From an uncultured Eggerthellaceae bacterium (GTDB lineage Bacteria; Actinomycetota; Coriobacteriia; Coriobacteriales; Eggerthellaceae): a stretch of DNA of 64,000 bases. This document shows, in pieces, positions 9,607 through 17,797 of the stretch (position 1 is its first letter; each line of letters opens with the position of its first letter). The notes below the pieces were generated by a model. The model saw only the letters and a program-made list of their open reading frames with translations. It was not told the DNA's origin and did no database searches. The stretch lies in assembly GCA_958452575.1 (NCBI GenBank), contig CAUDUM010000003.1, positions 1 through 64,000 on the forward strand, written 5' to 3'. The translations under genes were made by a program, and so were the position numbers.

Positions 9607-9981
9607 TCAGCGCGTGTTCTCGTTGCCGATGAGCGAGTTGACGATCGCCGAGACGATGCTGACGACGATTGCCGCGACGAACGCGCTGCCAAAGCTGGCG
9701 ATGTGCAGATAGATGTCGAAGATCCCCTCGGCTACCCAAGCTGCCAGGTAGAGCATGGCGGTGTTCACCACCAGATAGAAGATGCCCAGCGTCAGGCATG
9801 TGATAGGCAGGCTGAGCGCTTGGGCGATGGGCTTGATGCTGATGTTGATGAGCGACAGGATCAGGCCGACCAGCGCGACTGCGACCCACGCTTCGGCTCC
9901 GAACACCTCGATGCCGGGCACCAGCCATACGGCGGCGCCGACGGCGATGGCGGTGACAAGCCAGCGGATGATGAAGTTCAT
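9607..9981 (-). CDS. Phage_holin_4_2 family membrane protein (YvlD-like)
   Basis: A 124-residue, almost wholly hydrophobic protein with about four membrane segments (roughly residues 3-23, 30-50, 58-80 and 90-115). The NISIKPIAQALSLPITCLTLG stretch is characteristic of the Phage_holin_4_2/YvlD family. Despite the family name these are common chromosomal membrane proteins of unknown role, and nothing else phage-like is nearby. It is convergent with the alcohol dehydrogenase. Confidence 0.8.
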   Translation of the reverse strand: MNFIIRWLVTAIAVGAAVWLVPGIEVFGAEAWVAVALVGLILSLINISIKPIAQALSLPITCLTLGIFYLVVNTAMLYLAAWVAEGIFDIYLHIASFGSAFVAAIVVSIVSAIVNSLIGNENTR

Positions 9982-10280
9982 GGCGGATCCTCACGAAGAA
10001 AGAAGCGTGTCCGGCGGTTAGGGGAGGGGCGACGGCGTGGCGAAGCCCCTTGCCCGGCCGTCCGCCGGACGTTGAGTTTGCGCATCCACCTTAGCATGCG
10101 CGGGGATCCGTGCACCAATCCTCCCAAGAATCGTTGCTCCGCCGTTTCCGAAGCGTGGAGGGCTGGTGCAGCGTCCGGCGAAGCGGCGCGTGGCGCGCGA
10201 GCTGCGTTTATACTAGGGCGGAAAACGTTGCCCGGTTCAAGGGGCGAGGTTTCGCTAATGCGCCGTAATCCGGAGGCGGA
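9982..10280. promoter_or_regulatory. Divergent intergenic region, holin-fold gene / rlmD
   Basis: 299 bases with no supported gene. It holds a likely -10 element TATACT at 10209-10214 for the rightward methyltransferase, with no clear -35 partner. GGAGG at 10272-10276 precedes the ATG at 10281. No strong hairpin or repeat was identified. Confidence 0.45.
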
Positions 10281-11582
10281 ATGCGAGTCTTGCCGGGCCT
10301 TCGAGAAAGCGATGACATGACTTCCAACCCGCACTGCCCCCATGCACGCGAATGCGGCGCCTGCCAGCATGTGAACGAGCCTTACGAGGCCCAGCTCGCA
10401 CGCAAGGACGAGCGCATGCAGGAGCTGTTCGCGGAGTTCGGCGGCGCCGAGGTCCGTGCGATCTTGGGGATGGAGCATCCCTATCACTACCGCAATAAGG
10501 TGATCTCCCCCTATGCGCAGGGCAGGCGGCTGGGTGATGCGCCGCGCGGCAGGGCCGGCTCCGGAAAAGGCGGCCGCTACGGCAAAGACGGGCGCTCCGA
10601 ACGGGGCGCGGGGTCGCGCCAACGCAAAGGGGCGCCGCGCTACGAGATCCTGTGCGGCATGTACGCCGCGGGCACCCACCGGATCGTGCCGACCGACGAA
10701 TGCCTGGTCGAGAACGAGCAGGCCAAGCGCGCGATCCTGACCATCCGCCAGCTCATGCCCAAGTTCGGTATCCAGCCCTACAACGAGGACGTCGGAACGG
10801 GTTTCCTCCGTCACGCGGTCGTGCGCGTGGGGCACACCAGCGGCGAGGTGCTGGTGACGCTTGTGACCAATGGCGCGGAGTTTCCCGCATCGCGAGCGTT
10901 CTGCCGCGAGCTGGTCAAGCGTTGCCCCTTCATCACGACGGTCGTGCAGAACGTGAACACGCGCCAGACCAACGTCATCCTAGGTGAGCGCGAGCAGCGC
11001 CTGTACGGTCCGGGTTTCATCCTGGACAAGCTGTGCGGGCTGAGCTTTCGCATCTCGTCGCAATCGTTCTACCAGGTCAACGCCGTGCAGACCGAGGTGC
11101 TGTATAACACGGCGGTCGATCTGGCGGCGCTCTCGGGAGGCGAGCGCGCCATCGACGCGTACTGCGGCACGGGCACGATCGGCCTGGTGGCGGCGGCGCG
11201 CGGCGCGGGCGAGGTCGTCGGCGTGGACAGCGTGGAAAGCGCCATCCGCGACGCCCGTCAGAACGCGCGGCACAACGGCGTCGAGAACGCTCGGTTCGTC
11301 GCGGCGGACGCGGGCGAGTTCATGCGCCGGCTCGCCGCCGACGGGGAGCGGGCCGACGTGGTGCTGATGGATCCGCCGCGCGCGGGATCGAGCGAGGAGT
11401 TCATCAACGCGCTGGCGGAACTGGCGCCGACGCGCGTGGTGTACATCTCGTGCAATCCCGAGACGCAGGTGCGCGATTGCCGGCTGCTGCGCGATCGTGG
11501 GTACGAGCTGCACGTCGTGCAGCCGGTGGATATGTTTCCGCATACGGATCATGTGGAGACGGTGGCGTTGTTGGCAAGATGA
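10281..11582 (+). CDS. rlmD: 23S rRNA (uracil-5-)-methyltransferase, RlmD/RumA type
   Basis: A 433-residue TrmA/RlmD-family methyltransferase using S-adenosylmethionine. The N-terminal Cys cluster CPHARECGACQ fits the [4Fe-4S] ligands of this family, a later Cys being supplied by LCGMY. The SAM motif is DAYCGTGTIGL, the catalytic Cys lies in ISCNPET, and DPPRAG precedes it. Odd feature: between about residues 77 and 112 there is a Gly/Arg/Lys-rich insert (GRAGSGKGGRYGKDGRSERG) in what is normally a compact part. The ATG at 10281 has a GGAGG site; an internal ATG at 10317 (MTSNPH) is an alternative. RlmD, RlmC and RlmCD are not easily told apart; RlmD/RlmCD is the best reading. Confidence 0.85.
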   Translation: MRVLPGLRESDDMTSNPHCPHARECGACQHVNEPYEAQLARKDERMQELFAEFGGAEVRAILGMEHPYHYRNKVISPYAQGRRLGDAPRGRAGSGKGGRYGKDGRSERGAGSRQRKGAPRYEILCGMYAAGTHRIVPTDECLVENEQAKRAILTIRQLMPKFGIQPYNEDVGTGFLRHAVVRVGHTSGEVLVTLVTNGAEFPASRAFCRELVKRCPFITTVVQNVNTRQTNVILGEREQRLYGPGFILDKLCGLSFRISSQSFYQVNAVQTEVLYNTAVDLAALSGGERAIDAYCGTGTIGLVAAARGAGEVVGVDSVESAIRDARQNARHNGVENARFVAADAGEFMRRLAADGERADVVLMDPPRAGSSEEFINALAELAPTRVVYISCNPETQVRDCRLLRDRGYELHVVQPVDMFPHTDHVETVALLAR

Positions 11583-11602
11583 TGAGATGGGAGTCTTCCG
11601 GG

Positions 11603-11754
11603 GCGTCTTGGAGGGGCGGGGTTCGTGCTCAAACAGGTCCTGAGCTCGCGCGAAACGCCCACTCGCCCGCTCGGGCGGGAAGAGTGTTTGTCAACAGTCC
11701 ACTGGACTGTTGACCGTGCGAATACTGCGCGCGAACCCCGCCCCTCCAAGACGC
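11603..11754. repeat. Palindromic dispersed repeat, family A copy 1
   Basis: Perfect 23-bp inverted repeats (11603-11625 and 11732-11754) enclose ~106 bases containing a second perfect palindrome at 11691-11713 (arms TCAACAGTCCA / TGGACTGTTGA around one C). Inside the outer arms are blocks shared with the element at 33282-33403: a GAGCTC...CTGTTTGAGCACGA block and a CGCGCGCAGTAT block, each next to CCCCGCCCC. It fills the rlmD-cysK gap. Confidence 0.8.
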
Positions 11755-11796
11755 AGGTAGGATCACATCTCGCAACAACTGAGGGAAAGGGCTGTC

Positions 11797-12738
11797 ATGG
11801 CTGATGAGGTTTCTCGCATCGTGGGGGGTACGCCCTTGGTGCGGTTGGAGGCACTGTCCGCGGAGATCGGGGCGGAGGTGTTCGTCAAGTACGAGGCGGG
11901 CAATCCGGGTGGATCTATCAAGGATCGTGCTGCGTGCAGCATGGTCGATCGTGCTGAGGAGCGTGGCGACATCGCGCCTGGCAAGACGCTCATCGTTGAG
12001 CCTACCAGCGGCAACACCGGCGTGGCGCTGGCGATGATCGGGGCGGCGCGCGGGTACGAGGTCGTGCTCACGATGCCCGAGTCGATGAGCCGTGAGCGCC
12101 GGATGCTGCTTGCGGCATACGGTGCGCGGCTGGTGCTGACGCCGGCGGCCGAGGGCATGGCGGGCGCGGTCGCCGAGGCGGAGCGCATTGCGGCGGAGGC
12201 GCTCGATGCGTGGATCCCCGACCAGTTCGGCAATCCCGACAATCCGCTGGCGCACGAGATGACTACCGGACCCGAGATCGTCGAGCAGCTGGGGCGTTTC
12301 CCCGACTTCGTGATCGCCGGGGCGGGGACGGGCGGCACCATCTCCGGCACGGCGCACCACCTGCGCAAAGCCGGCGCGTCGACGCGCTTCTACGCGGTCG
12401 AGCCGGCGGAAAGCCCGATCATTGGGCAGACGCTGGCGGGCGAGCCGATCACGCCGTCGTCGCACGGCATCCAGGGCATCGGCGCCAACTTCGTGCCCAC
12501 TGCGCTCGATCTTGACGTGCTCGACGGAGCGCTTGCCATCCCTACTGAGGACGCGTATGCGGAAGCGCGCTCGATGGCGCAGCGCGAGGGCATGTTGGTG
12601 GGCATCTCGTCGGGCGCCAACGTCGCGGGCGTGCGCAAGCTGGTCGCCGAGCATCCCGAGGCGCACGGCGCGATCATCGTCACCTTCGCCGTCGACACCG
12701 GCGAACGCTACCTATCGACCCCCCTGTTCAAGGCGTGA
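11797..12738 (+). CDS. cysK: Cysteine synthase (O-acetylserine sulfhydrylase)
   Basis: A 313-residue PLP-dependent enzyme that makes L-cysteine from O-acetylserine and sulfide. The PLP lysine is in NPGGSIKDRAA, the substrate-binding loop is PTSGNTGV, and the phosphate-binding loop is GAGTGGTISGT. Length is normal for CysK/CysM; the SIKDR and GNTGV motifs do not separate the two isozymes. Ribosome binding site GAGGGAAAGG precedes ATG 11797. Downstream lies the inserted restriction-modification pair. Confidence 0.93.
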   Translation: MADEVSRIVGGTPLVRLEALSAEIGAEVFVKYEAGNPGGSIKDRAACSMVDRAEERGDIAPGKTLIVEPTSGNTGVALAMIGAARGYEVVLTMPESMSRERRMLLAAYGARLVLTPAAEGMAGAVAEAERIAAEALDAWIPDQFGNPDNPLAHEMTTGPEIVEQLGRFPDFVIAGAGTGGTISGTAHHLRKAGASTRFYAVEPAESPIIGQTLAGEPITPSSHGIQGIGANFVPTALDLDVLDGALAIPTEDAYAEARSMAQREGMLVGISSGANVAGVRKLVAEHPEAHGAIIVTFAVDTGERYLSTPLFKA

Positions 12739-12760
12739 CAGGGGACGGTCCTTCTGTCAC
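12735..12760. repeat. Small hairpin repeat at the cysK stop
   Basis: GTGACA (12735-12740) pairs with TGTCAC (12755-12760) around an AGGGGACGG-type core that itself contains GGAC-G-GTCC. It overlaps the cysK stop codon. The AGGGGACGG core is shared with the palindrome at 29523-29588, so this may be a REP-like element; it could also attenuate transcription. Confidence 0.5.
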
Positions 12761-12826
12761 ATTTGGATAATAGGGTATAGTGGGAGGTGCCGGATTCACT
12801 ACAGACAGCTGCATAGTTTTCTTTCT

Positions 12827-12855
12827 TTGCAAACATACGTTCGCTATAATATAAT
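12827..12855 (+). promoter_or_regulatory. Sigma-70-type promoter for the restriction-modification pair
   Basis: TTGCAA (12827-12832), a 17-base spacer and TATAAT (12850-12855) precede the methyltransferase ATG by 30 bases. The stretch 12765-12890 is clearly AT-richer than its surroundings. It implies the pair has its own promoter rather than reading from cysK. Confidence 0.65.
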
Positions 12856-12885
12856 CCTTTGATACGTCATTAACGAAAGGCTTGC

Positions 12886-14091
12886 ATGATCAACGATAGG
12901 CTCACATCTTTCGAATTGTTTGCCGGGGCAGGAGGGCTGGCTCTTGGGGCCCAATTGGCGGGGTTTCACTCTCTGGGAACAGTCGAATGGAATAAGTGGG
13001 CCTGCAACACGATCAAGATGAACCAACAGCGGGGATATCCGCTCGTTGAGGACTGGTCTGTTCATGAAATGGACGTTCGCGACTTCCGATGGGACTCAAT
13101 ATCGGAAGAGGTTGACTTGTTGGCAGGAGGGCCGCCTTGTCAACCGTTTTCTCTTGGCGGTGTTGCTCGAGCTCATGAGGACGAACGTGACATGTTCCCT
13201 GCGATGATTGCAGCGGTGAGAGTGGTCAAGCCCCGAGCTTTCGTGGTGGAAAATGTAAAAGGCCTTCTACGCAGTCAATTTTCCGATTATTTTCAGTACA
13301 TTCTGCTTCGGCTTGAGTTTCCCGAAAGAGGCGTTCGTCCTGAAGAGACCTGGGTGGATCATTTGAGACGACTCCAGAAGGCCAAGAGCTCCTCCCCCCA
13401 GCCTCGAGAGGAGCTCACGTACAATGTCATTTCTACCTTGGTGAACGCGGCGGATTATGGTGTTCCTCAAAAACGCGAGCGGGTGTTCATCGTTGGATTT
13501 CGCTCGGATTTGAAAATCGAGTGGTCGTTTCCGGAGCCTACGCACAGCGTTGAGATGCTGAAATGGTCGCAGCGCGAAGGCGGTGAATACTGGAAGCGTC
13601 ATCCAAGCGCTCCCCGCTCTTTTGTCCGATCATCTGCGAAGCCGAATGATGGGCGCCTGCCATGGGTGACTGTTCGCGATGCGCTTCAGGGCTTGCCTGA
13701 TCCATCTTGCGAAGATGCCAGATGGTGTTTTGACCATGTGGTGAGGGAAGGAGCGAGAATCTATCCGGGGCATACCGGAAGCCGTCTTGACGAGCCATCG
13801 AAGACATTAAAGGCAGGAGTTCATGGTGTGCCTGGCGGTGAAAACATGCTTATCAAGGATGACGGCACGCCCCGGTACTATACCGTGCGCGAAGCGGCTC
13901 GTATACAGACGTTTCCCGATGGATACAGACTGGATGGAGCATGGTCTGAGGCAATGAGACAGTTGGGCAATGCGGTGCCCGTATTGCTTGCGCAAAAGGT
14001 GTTTTCTTCTGTTGGCGAGGCTTTGATCGAGAACGAGATATCCTATAGGGCTCACGAGCTTGCGAAAAGGAGAAAACTGTGGGTGGGGTAG
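12886..14091 (+). CDS. DNA (cytosine-5-)-methyltransferase, type II modification enzyme
   Basis: A 401-residue C5-cytosine methyltransferase: motif I FELFAGAGGLALG (about residues 9-21), motif IV GGPPCQPFS with catalytic Cys85, motif VI VVENVKG, and C-terminal motif X RQLGNAVPV. It overlaps the following endonuclease gene by 13 bases, a typical type II arrangement, and protects host DNA from it. Base composition and codon use are clearly AT-richer than cysK and tilS on either side, a sign of horizontal transfer. If the partner is truly Eco29kI-like the recognition site may be CCGCGG; that is inference. Confidence 0.93.
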   Translation: MINDRLTSFELFAGAGGLALGAQLAGFHSLGTVEWNKWACNTIKMNQQRGYPLVEDWSVHEMDVRDFRWDSISEEVDLLAGGPPCQPFSLGGVARAHEDERDMFPAMIAAVRVVKPRAFVVENVKGLLRSQFSDYFQYILLRLEFPERGVRPEETWVDHLRRLQKAKSSSPQPREELTYNVISTLVNAADYGVPQKRERVFIVGFRSDLKIEWSFPEPTHSVEMLKWSQREGGEYWKRHPSAPRSFVRSSAKPNDGRLPWVTVRDALQGLPDPSCEDARWCFDHVVREGARIYPGHTGSRLDEPSKTLKAGVHGVPGGENMLIKDDGTPRYYTVREAARIQTFPDGYRLDGAWSEAMRQLGNAVPVLLAQKVFSSVGEALIENEISYRAHELAKRRKLWVG

Positions 14092-14732
14092 AGGTTTTCA
14101 ATCCGCTTGAGAAGAAGAATCTTGCTCTGAGCATCGCCAATGCGCTTGAAGAGACCGAGATAGTGCCTTTGGCTGAACTCCCCTCATTTTCAGGCGCTGG
14201 CGTTTACGCTTTGTACTATAGCGGAGCGTTTCCCTCCTACAAGCCGCTTGCCGAGGCAAACCGACTTGCGCCTCTGATTCCCATTTATGTAGGGAAGGCT
14301 GACAGAAAGGGGAAGAGAAAAGGCGGCTATTTAGAAAGTTCTTCTGAGGGAAAAGAGCTCTACAACAGGCTTTCGGATCATGCTCAGAGTATTCGGCAAG
14401 CGACGAATCTCCGGCTAGAAGATTTTTCTTGCCGCTTTCTCGTCGTAGACGATTTGTGGATTTCGCTGGGCGAATCCCTTTTGATTTCCCGGCATTCTCC
14501 TGTATGGAACGTTCTTGTCGAGGGATTTGGAAACCATGACCCCGGCAAGGGTAGAAGAAACGGTAAACGGCCGCTTTGGGACACGCTGCATCCTGGTCGC
14601 CCTTGGGCGGAAATGCTAATCGACAATCCCGTTTCGGCGGAGCAGATCGGTGAAGACGCTTTGCATTATTTGACGGAGCGTTGTGGTGTCGTTGGTCTAC
14701 AGGTGTCTGATTTGACTCGTGAAGCTCGTTAG
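14079..14732 (+). CDS. Eco29kI-like GIY-YIG restriction endonuclease
   Basis: A 217-residue protein with a GIY-YIG nuclease core: GAGVYALYYSG, then PIYVGKA as the YIG element, an Arg/His pair in LYNRLSDHAQ, Glu in LGESLLI and Asn in SPVWNVL, in the order expected of Eco29kI-type enzymes. The start is GTG 14079 with AAAAGGAG just upstream, inside the methyltransferase gene; the 13-base overlap suggests translational coupling. AT-rich like its partner. Eco29kI cuts CCGCGG; specificity here is unproven. Confidence 0.85.
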   Translation: MGGVEVFNPLEKKNLALSIANALEETEIVPLAELPSFSGAGVYALYYSGAFPSYKPLAEANRLAPLIPIYVGKADRKGKRKGGYLESSSEGKELYNRLSDHAQSIRQATNLRLEDFSCRFLVVDDLWISLGESLLISRHSPVWNVLVEGFGNHDPGKGRRNGKRPLWDTLHPGRPWAEMLIDNPVSAEQIGEDALHYLTERCGVVGLQVSDLTREAR

Positions 14733-15876
14733 CAAGTTGGGAAATGCCAATCAAAATGCGATGCACCAAATGGAGCGCTGCATCGCCGAGCGGGGGCTCG
14801 CGGGGCAGCGGACGCCGGTGCTGCTGATGGTGTCGGGGGGATCCGATTCCACGGCGCTGGCGTACCTGGCGGCCGATCTGCATGCGCGCGGCGTGCTGGG
14901 GCCTTTGGGGATCCTGCATATGAACCATCGCCTGCGCGGCGTCGACGCCGACGCCGACGAGGAGTTCGTGCGTCGGCTTGCCGCGCTTCTGGAGATCCCG
15001 CTGTTCGCGCGTTCCGTCGATGTGGGGGCGCTCGCAGCGGAGGAGGGCGGCAACGTCGAGGCGGTCGCGCGGCGCGAGCGCTATCGCGCCGCCGACGAGG
15101 CGCTCGCCGAGCTGTGCCGCCGCGCCGCCGCACCCGTCGCCGAGGGGCGCATCTTCACGGCGCACACCGCCGACGACCGCGTCGAGAGCTTCTACATGCG
15201 CTCCATCGTGGGCACCGGCCCCGGCGGGTTCCGTGCGATGCGCTACCGCAACGGGCGCGTGTGCCGCCCCCTGCTGGATGCGGGACGGGGGGAACTGCGC
15301 GACTGCCTGCGCGAACGCGCCGATGCAGGGCTTCCCGTCGTGCGCGACGAATCCGGCGCGCTCTGGCGCGAGGACGCCACCAACGCCCATACCGACCGGT
15401 TCCGCGCATTCGTGCGCCACGAGATCGTCCCGCGCGCCAAGGAGCGCAACCCGCACCTGTTGGCGACGCTCACGCGCACGATGAATTTGATCGCCGACGA
15501 GGATGACATGCTGCAGGCGCGGGCGAATGCGCTGGTCGAATCCGCAGTGGAATGGATCGTTCCCGATTCGCCGGCAGAGGGATGCGTGCTGCAGCCGTCG
15601 TTCGGCGAAGCGCCAGCACCCCTGCTGCGGCGTGCGGTCGCCGCGATCCTGCAGGGCATGCTCGGCCTCGATGCCCGCATCGAGGCGGCATCGGTCGAAG
15701 CGGTTCTTGCGGGATTCGGCGGCGAAGGCGGCTCGGAGGATCCCCTTTCCGGTATCGGTGCGCCGCTCGGCGGCTACGTGACGAACATCCAGGGAAACCT
15801 CGCCGTCAGCGCCAACAAGCGCGGCGTGCGCATCGAGCCCATGTCCGCCTTCCGCGCGCGTCGAAAGCGCGGCTGA
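14719..15876 (+). CDS. tilS: tRNA(Ile)-lysidine synthase
   Basis: A PP-loop ATPase that lysidinylates C34 of the CAU-anticodon tRNA(Ile) so that it reads AUA. The PP-loop SGGSDST (about residues 39-45), HMNHRLRG, and NVEAVARRERYRA with TAHTADDRVES are TilS signatures. Length is 385 residues with GTG 14719, which overlaps the endonuclease gene by 14 bases; ATG 14761 (MHQMERC) gives 371 residues and may be the ancestral start from before the restriction-modification insertion. The usual partners hpt and ftsH are 8.5 kb downstream. Confidence 0.9.
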   Translation: MKLVSKLGNANQNAMHQMERCIAERGLAGQRTPVLLMVSGGSDSTALAYLAADLHARGVLGPLGILHMNHRLRGVDADADEEFVRRLAALLEIPLFARSVDVGALAAEEGGNVEAVARRERYRAADEALAELCRRAAAPVAEGRIFTAHTADDRVESFYMRSIVGTGPGGFRAMRYRNGRVCRPLLDAGRGELRDCLRERADAGLPVVRDESGALWREDATNAHTDRFRAFVRHEIVPRAKERNPHLLATLTRTMNLIADEDDMLQARANALVESAVEWIVPDSPAEGCVLQPSFGEAPAPLLRRAVAAILQGMLGLDARIEAASVEAVLAGFGGEGGSEDPLSGIGAPLGGYVTNIQGNLAVSANKRGVRIEPMSAFRARRKRG

Positions 15877-15907
15877 ATAAGCCTTCGCTCGCTGATCTCC
15901 TCCTGCC

Positions 15908-16891
15908 CTACGAAACGATGTTGATCGGCTTCTCGCCGGACGCCACGCGGGCGATGTTCTCCCAGATGGTGCGGTGCGCACGGCGGAAGAACCCGTCGGT
16001 CGTGCCGCCGATATGCGGCGAGAACACGATGCGCCGCGCCGCTTGCTCGCTCAGGTTCAGCAGGGGGTTGTCGGGCTGCACCGGCTCGGGCGCCACCGTG
16101 TCGAGGCCCGCCGCAGCGATGCTCCCCGCCTCAAGCGCGGCGGCAAGCGCCTTGGTGTCGACGATCTCGCCGCGCGCCGTGTTGATCAGGATGGCGTCGG
16201 GCTTCATGCGTGCGAGGAACTCCGTGTCGACCATGTTGCGCGTTTCGTCAGTGACCGGCGTGTGGATGCTCACGATGTCGCACGCGCTTGCGATCTCGTC
16301 CACGTTGGTGAAACGCACACTCAACGTGCGCTCTTCCTCTTCCGAAAGCCGGTGCCGCTTGTTGTAGAGCATCTCGCATCCCCAGCCCGCCAGATGGCGC
16401 GCCGTCTCCTGGGCGATCGCGCCGAATCCGATGAAGCCGATGCGGCAGTCGCCCAGCTCGCGGATGCCTTCGAGCATCATGCGCTCCTTGGTTTGGATCT
16501 GCTGCCCGCAGCGCACCGCCGCGTCCGCGTTGATCGCATCGCGCAAGCAGGCCAGCATGAGCAGGACGGTCTGCTCCGCGACGCCGACGGCGTTGGCGCC
16601 GGCGTTGTTGCAGACGAAGACGCCGTGGGCGCGCGCCGCATCCAGATCGATGGCGTTGTACGCAACCCCCTCGGAATGGATGAGCTTGAGGTTGGGCATC
16701 CCCTCGATCAGGCGGGCGCTGACGGGGGATATGGCGTCTGCCATGATGAAGTCGGTGTCTGCCGCCAAGCCGAGGATCTCGTCGTCGGACGCGCCCCGCC
16801 CCACGACGACGGTTTCGACTTCGCGCGTGATGGGGAGATCCGGGAGGTACTTCTCGACGCGGGCTTTGCTTCCGATGACGAGCAGCTTCAT
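15908..16891 (-). CDS. D-isomer specific 2-hydroxyacid dehydrogenase
   Basis: A 327-residue NAD-dependent dehydrogenase with the SerA/LdhD fold. The nucleotide-binding loop is IGFIGFGAIAQ; catalytic Arg is in INTARGEI, Glu in VAPEPV and His in FSPHIGG. The substrate (glycerate, lactate, phosphoglycerate or other) cannot be told; there is no ACT domain, so it is not a regulated SerA. It is convergent with tilS, with about 30 bases between stops. Confidence 0.88.
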   Translation of the reverse strand: MKLLVIGSKARVEKYLPDLPITREVETVVVGRGASDDEILGLAADTDFIMADAISPVSARLIEGMPNLKLIHSEGVAYNAIDLDAARAHGVFVCNNAGANAVGVAEQTVLLMLACLRDAINADAAVRCGQQIQTKERMMLEGIRELGDCRIGFIGFGAIAQETARHLAGWGCEMLYNKRHRLSEEEERTLSVRFTNVDEIASACDIVSIHTPVTDETRNMVDTEFLARMKPDAILINTARGEIVDTKALAAALEAGSIAAAGLDTVAPEPVQPDNPLLNLSEQAARRIVFSPHIGGTTDGFFRRAHRTIWENIARVASGEKPINIVS

Positions 16892-17008
16892 AGGGGCTCC
16901 TTTCGCGCAGCGCGCACGGGATGGTGGCGAATCCCCCTCAGAATAGCATAGGGCGGCTGGCGGGCAGCAGGCAGGGCTTGGGCGGGTGACGGCGATTGCC
17001 GTTCGATA

Positions 17009-17052
17009 TTACGAAACCGTAAGGCGGGTGGCGAGGCGGGCTGGCATATACT
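17009..17052 (+). promoter_or_regulatory. Candidate BceR-like box and -10 before the response regulator
   Basis: TTACGAAACCGTAA at 17009-17022 has the half-sites and 14-base length of the BceR-type site TNACA-N4-TGTAA. A -10 element TATACT follows at 17047-17052. The same box occurs before the ABC transporter genes (19093-19106), suggesting autoregulation by the response regulator. Confidence 0.6.
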
Positions 17053-17082
17053 GGACGAAATGTCGGGCGGAACGGAGGGCTC

Positions 17083-17754
17083 ATGCGCATCCTGCTTGTC
17101 GAAGACGATGCCTCGATCGTGAGGGCTCTTTCGGAGCTGCTGCGCTCGGAAGGATACGAGACCGCGCACGCCGCTCGGCAGGATGATGCGATCGACCTGC
17201 TTAGACGGGAACGGTTCGACCTGGCGCTGCTCGACGTGACGCTTGCGCAGGGGACGGGGTTCGCGGTGTGCGCGGCGGCGCGCGATGCGGCTCCCGGAAT
17301 GCCTGTCATCTTCCTCACCGCCTCCGATGACGAGTACAGCACGGTCATGGGGCTGGACATGGGGGCGGTCGATTATGTGGCCAAGCCGTTCCGCGTGCGC
17401 GAGCTGCTCTCGCGCATCAAGGCGGCGCTGCGGCGGACGGGGATGGCATCGCAGAAGCTTTGCTTGGGGCCGGTCGAGATCGACCTGGGCGCCGCGACCG
17501 CGCGTAAGGAGGGCATCGAGCTGGAACTCTCCGCGTTGGAATACCGCCTGCTCCTCCATTTCGCGCAGCATGCGGGCAAGCTCGTCACACGCGATGCCCT
17601 GCGCAACGTCATCTGGGACGATGCCGGCGAGTTCGTCAGCGACAACGCCCTCAACGTCTACATCCGCCGCCTGCGCGAGAAGGTCGAGGACGATCCATCC
17701 GATCCGCAGATCATCACGACGGTGCGCGGCATGGGCTACAAAGCCGGCGAATGA
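17083..17754 (+). CDS. OmpR-family response regulator
   Basis: A 223-residue response regulator. Receiver domain: acidic pair Asp8/Asp9, phospho-acceptor Asp51 in LALLDVTL, Thr79 and Lys101 in VAKPF. The C-terminal winged helix contains ELSALEYRLLLHFAQHAGK and the recognition segment NVYIRRLREKVE. It is followed after 43 bases by its kinase and then by an FtsX-type ABC transporter, the classical antimicrobial-peptide sensing and detoxification arrangement (BceRS-BceAB-like). A shared inverted repeat precedes both operons. Confidence 0.93.
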   Translation: MRILLVEDDASIVRALSELLRSEGYETAHAARQDDAIDLLRRERFDLALLDVTLAQGTGFAVCAAARDAAPGMPVIFLTASDDEYSTVMGLDMGAVDYVAKPFRVRELLSRIKAALRRTGMASQKLCLGPVEIDLGAATARKEGIELELSALEYRLLLHFAQHAGKLVTRDALRNVIWDDAGEFVSDNALNVYIRRLREKVEDDPSDPQIITTVRGMGYKAGE

Positions 17755-17797
17755 GAAGAAGTGACCGCCCCTTTTCACGCGAGAGGAAGGACCATCT

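Noticed and set aside
9607..9981. Prophage remnant suggested by the holin family name
   Set aside because: The family is common in bacterial chromosomes, and no lysin, integrase or structural phage gene is near.
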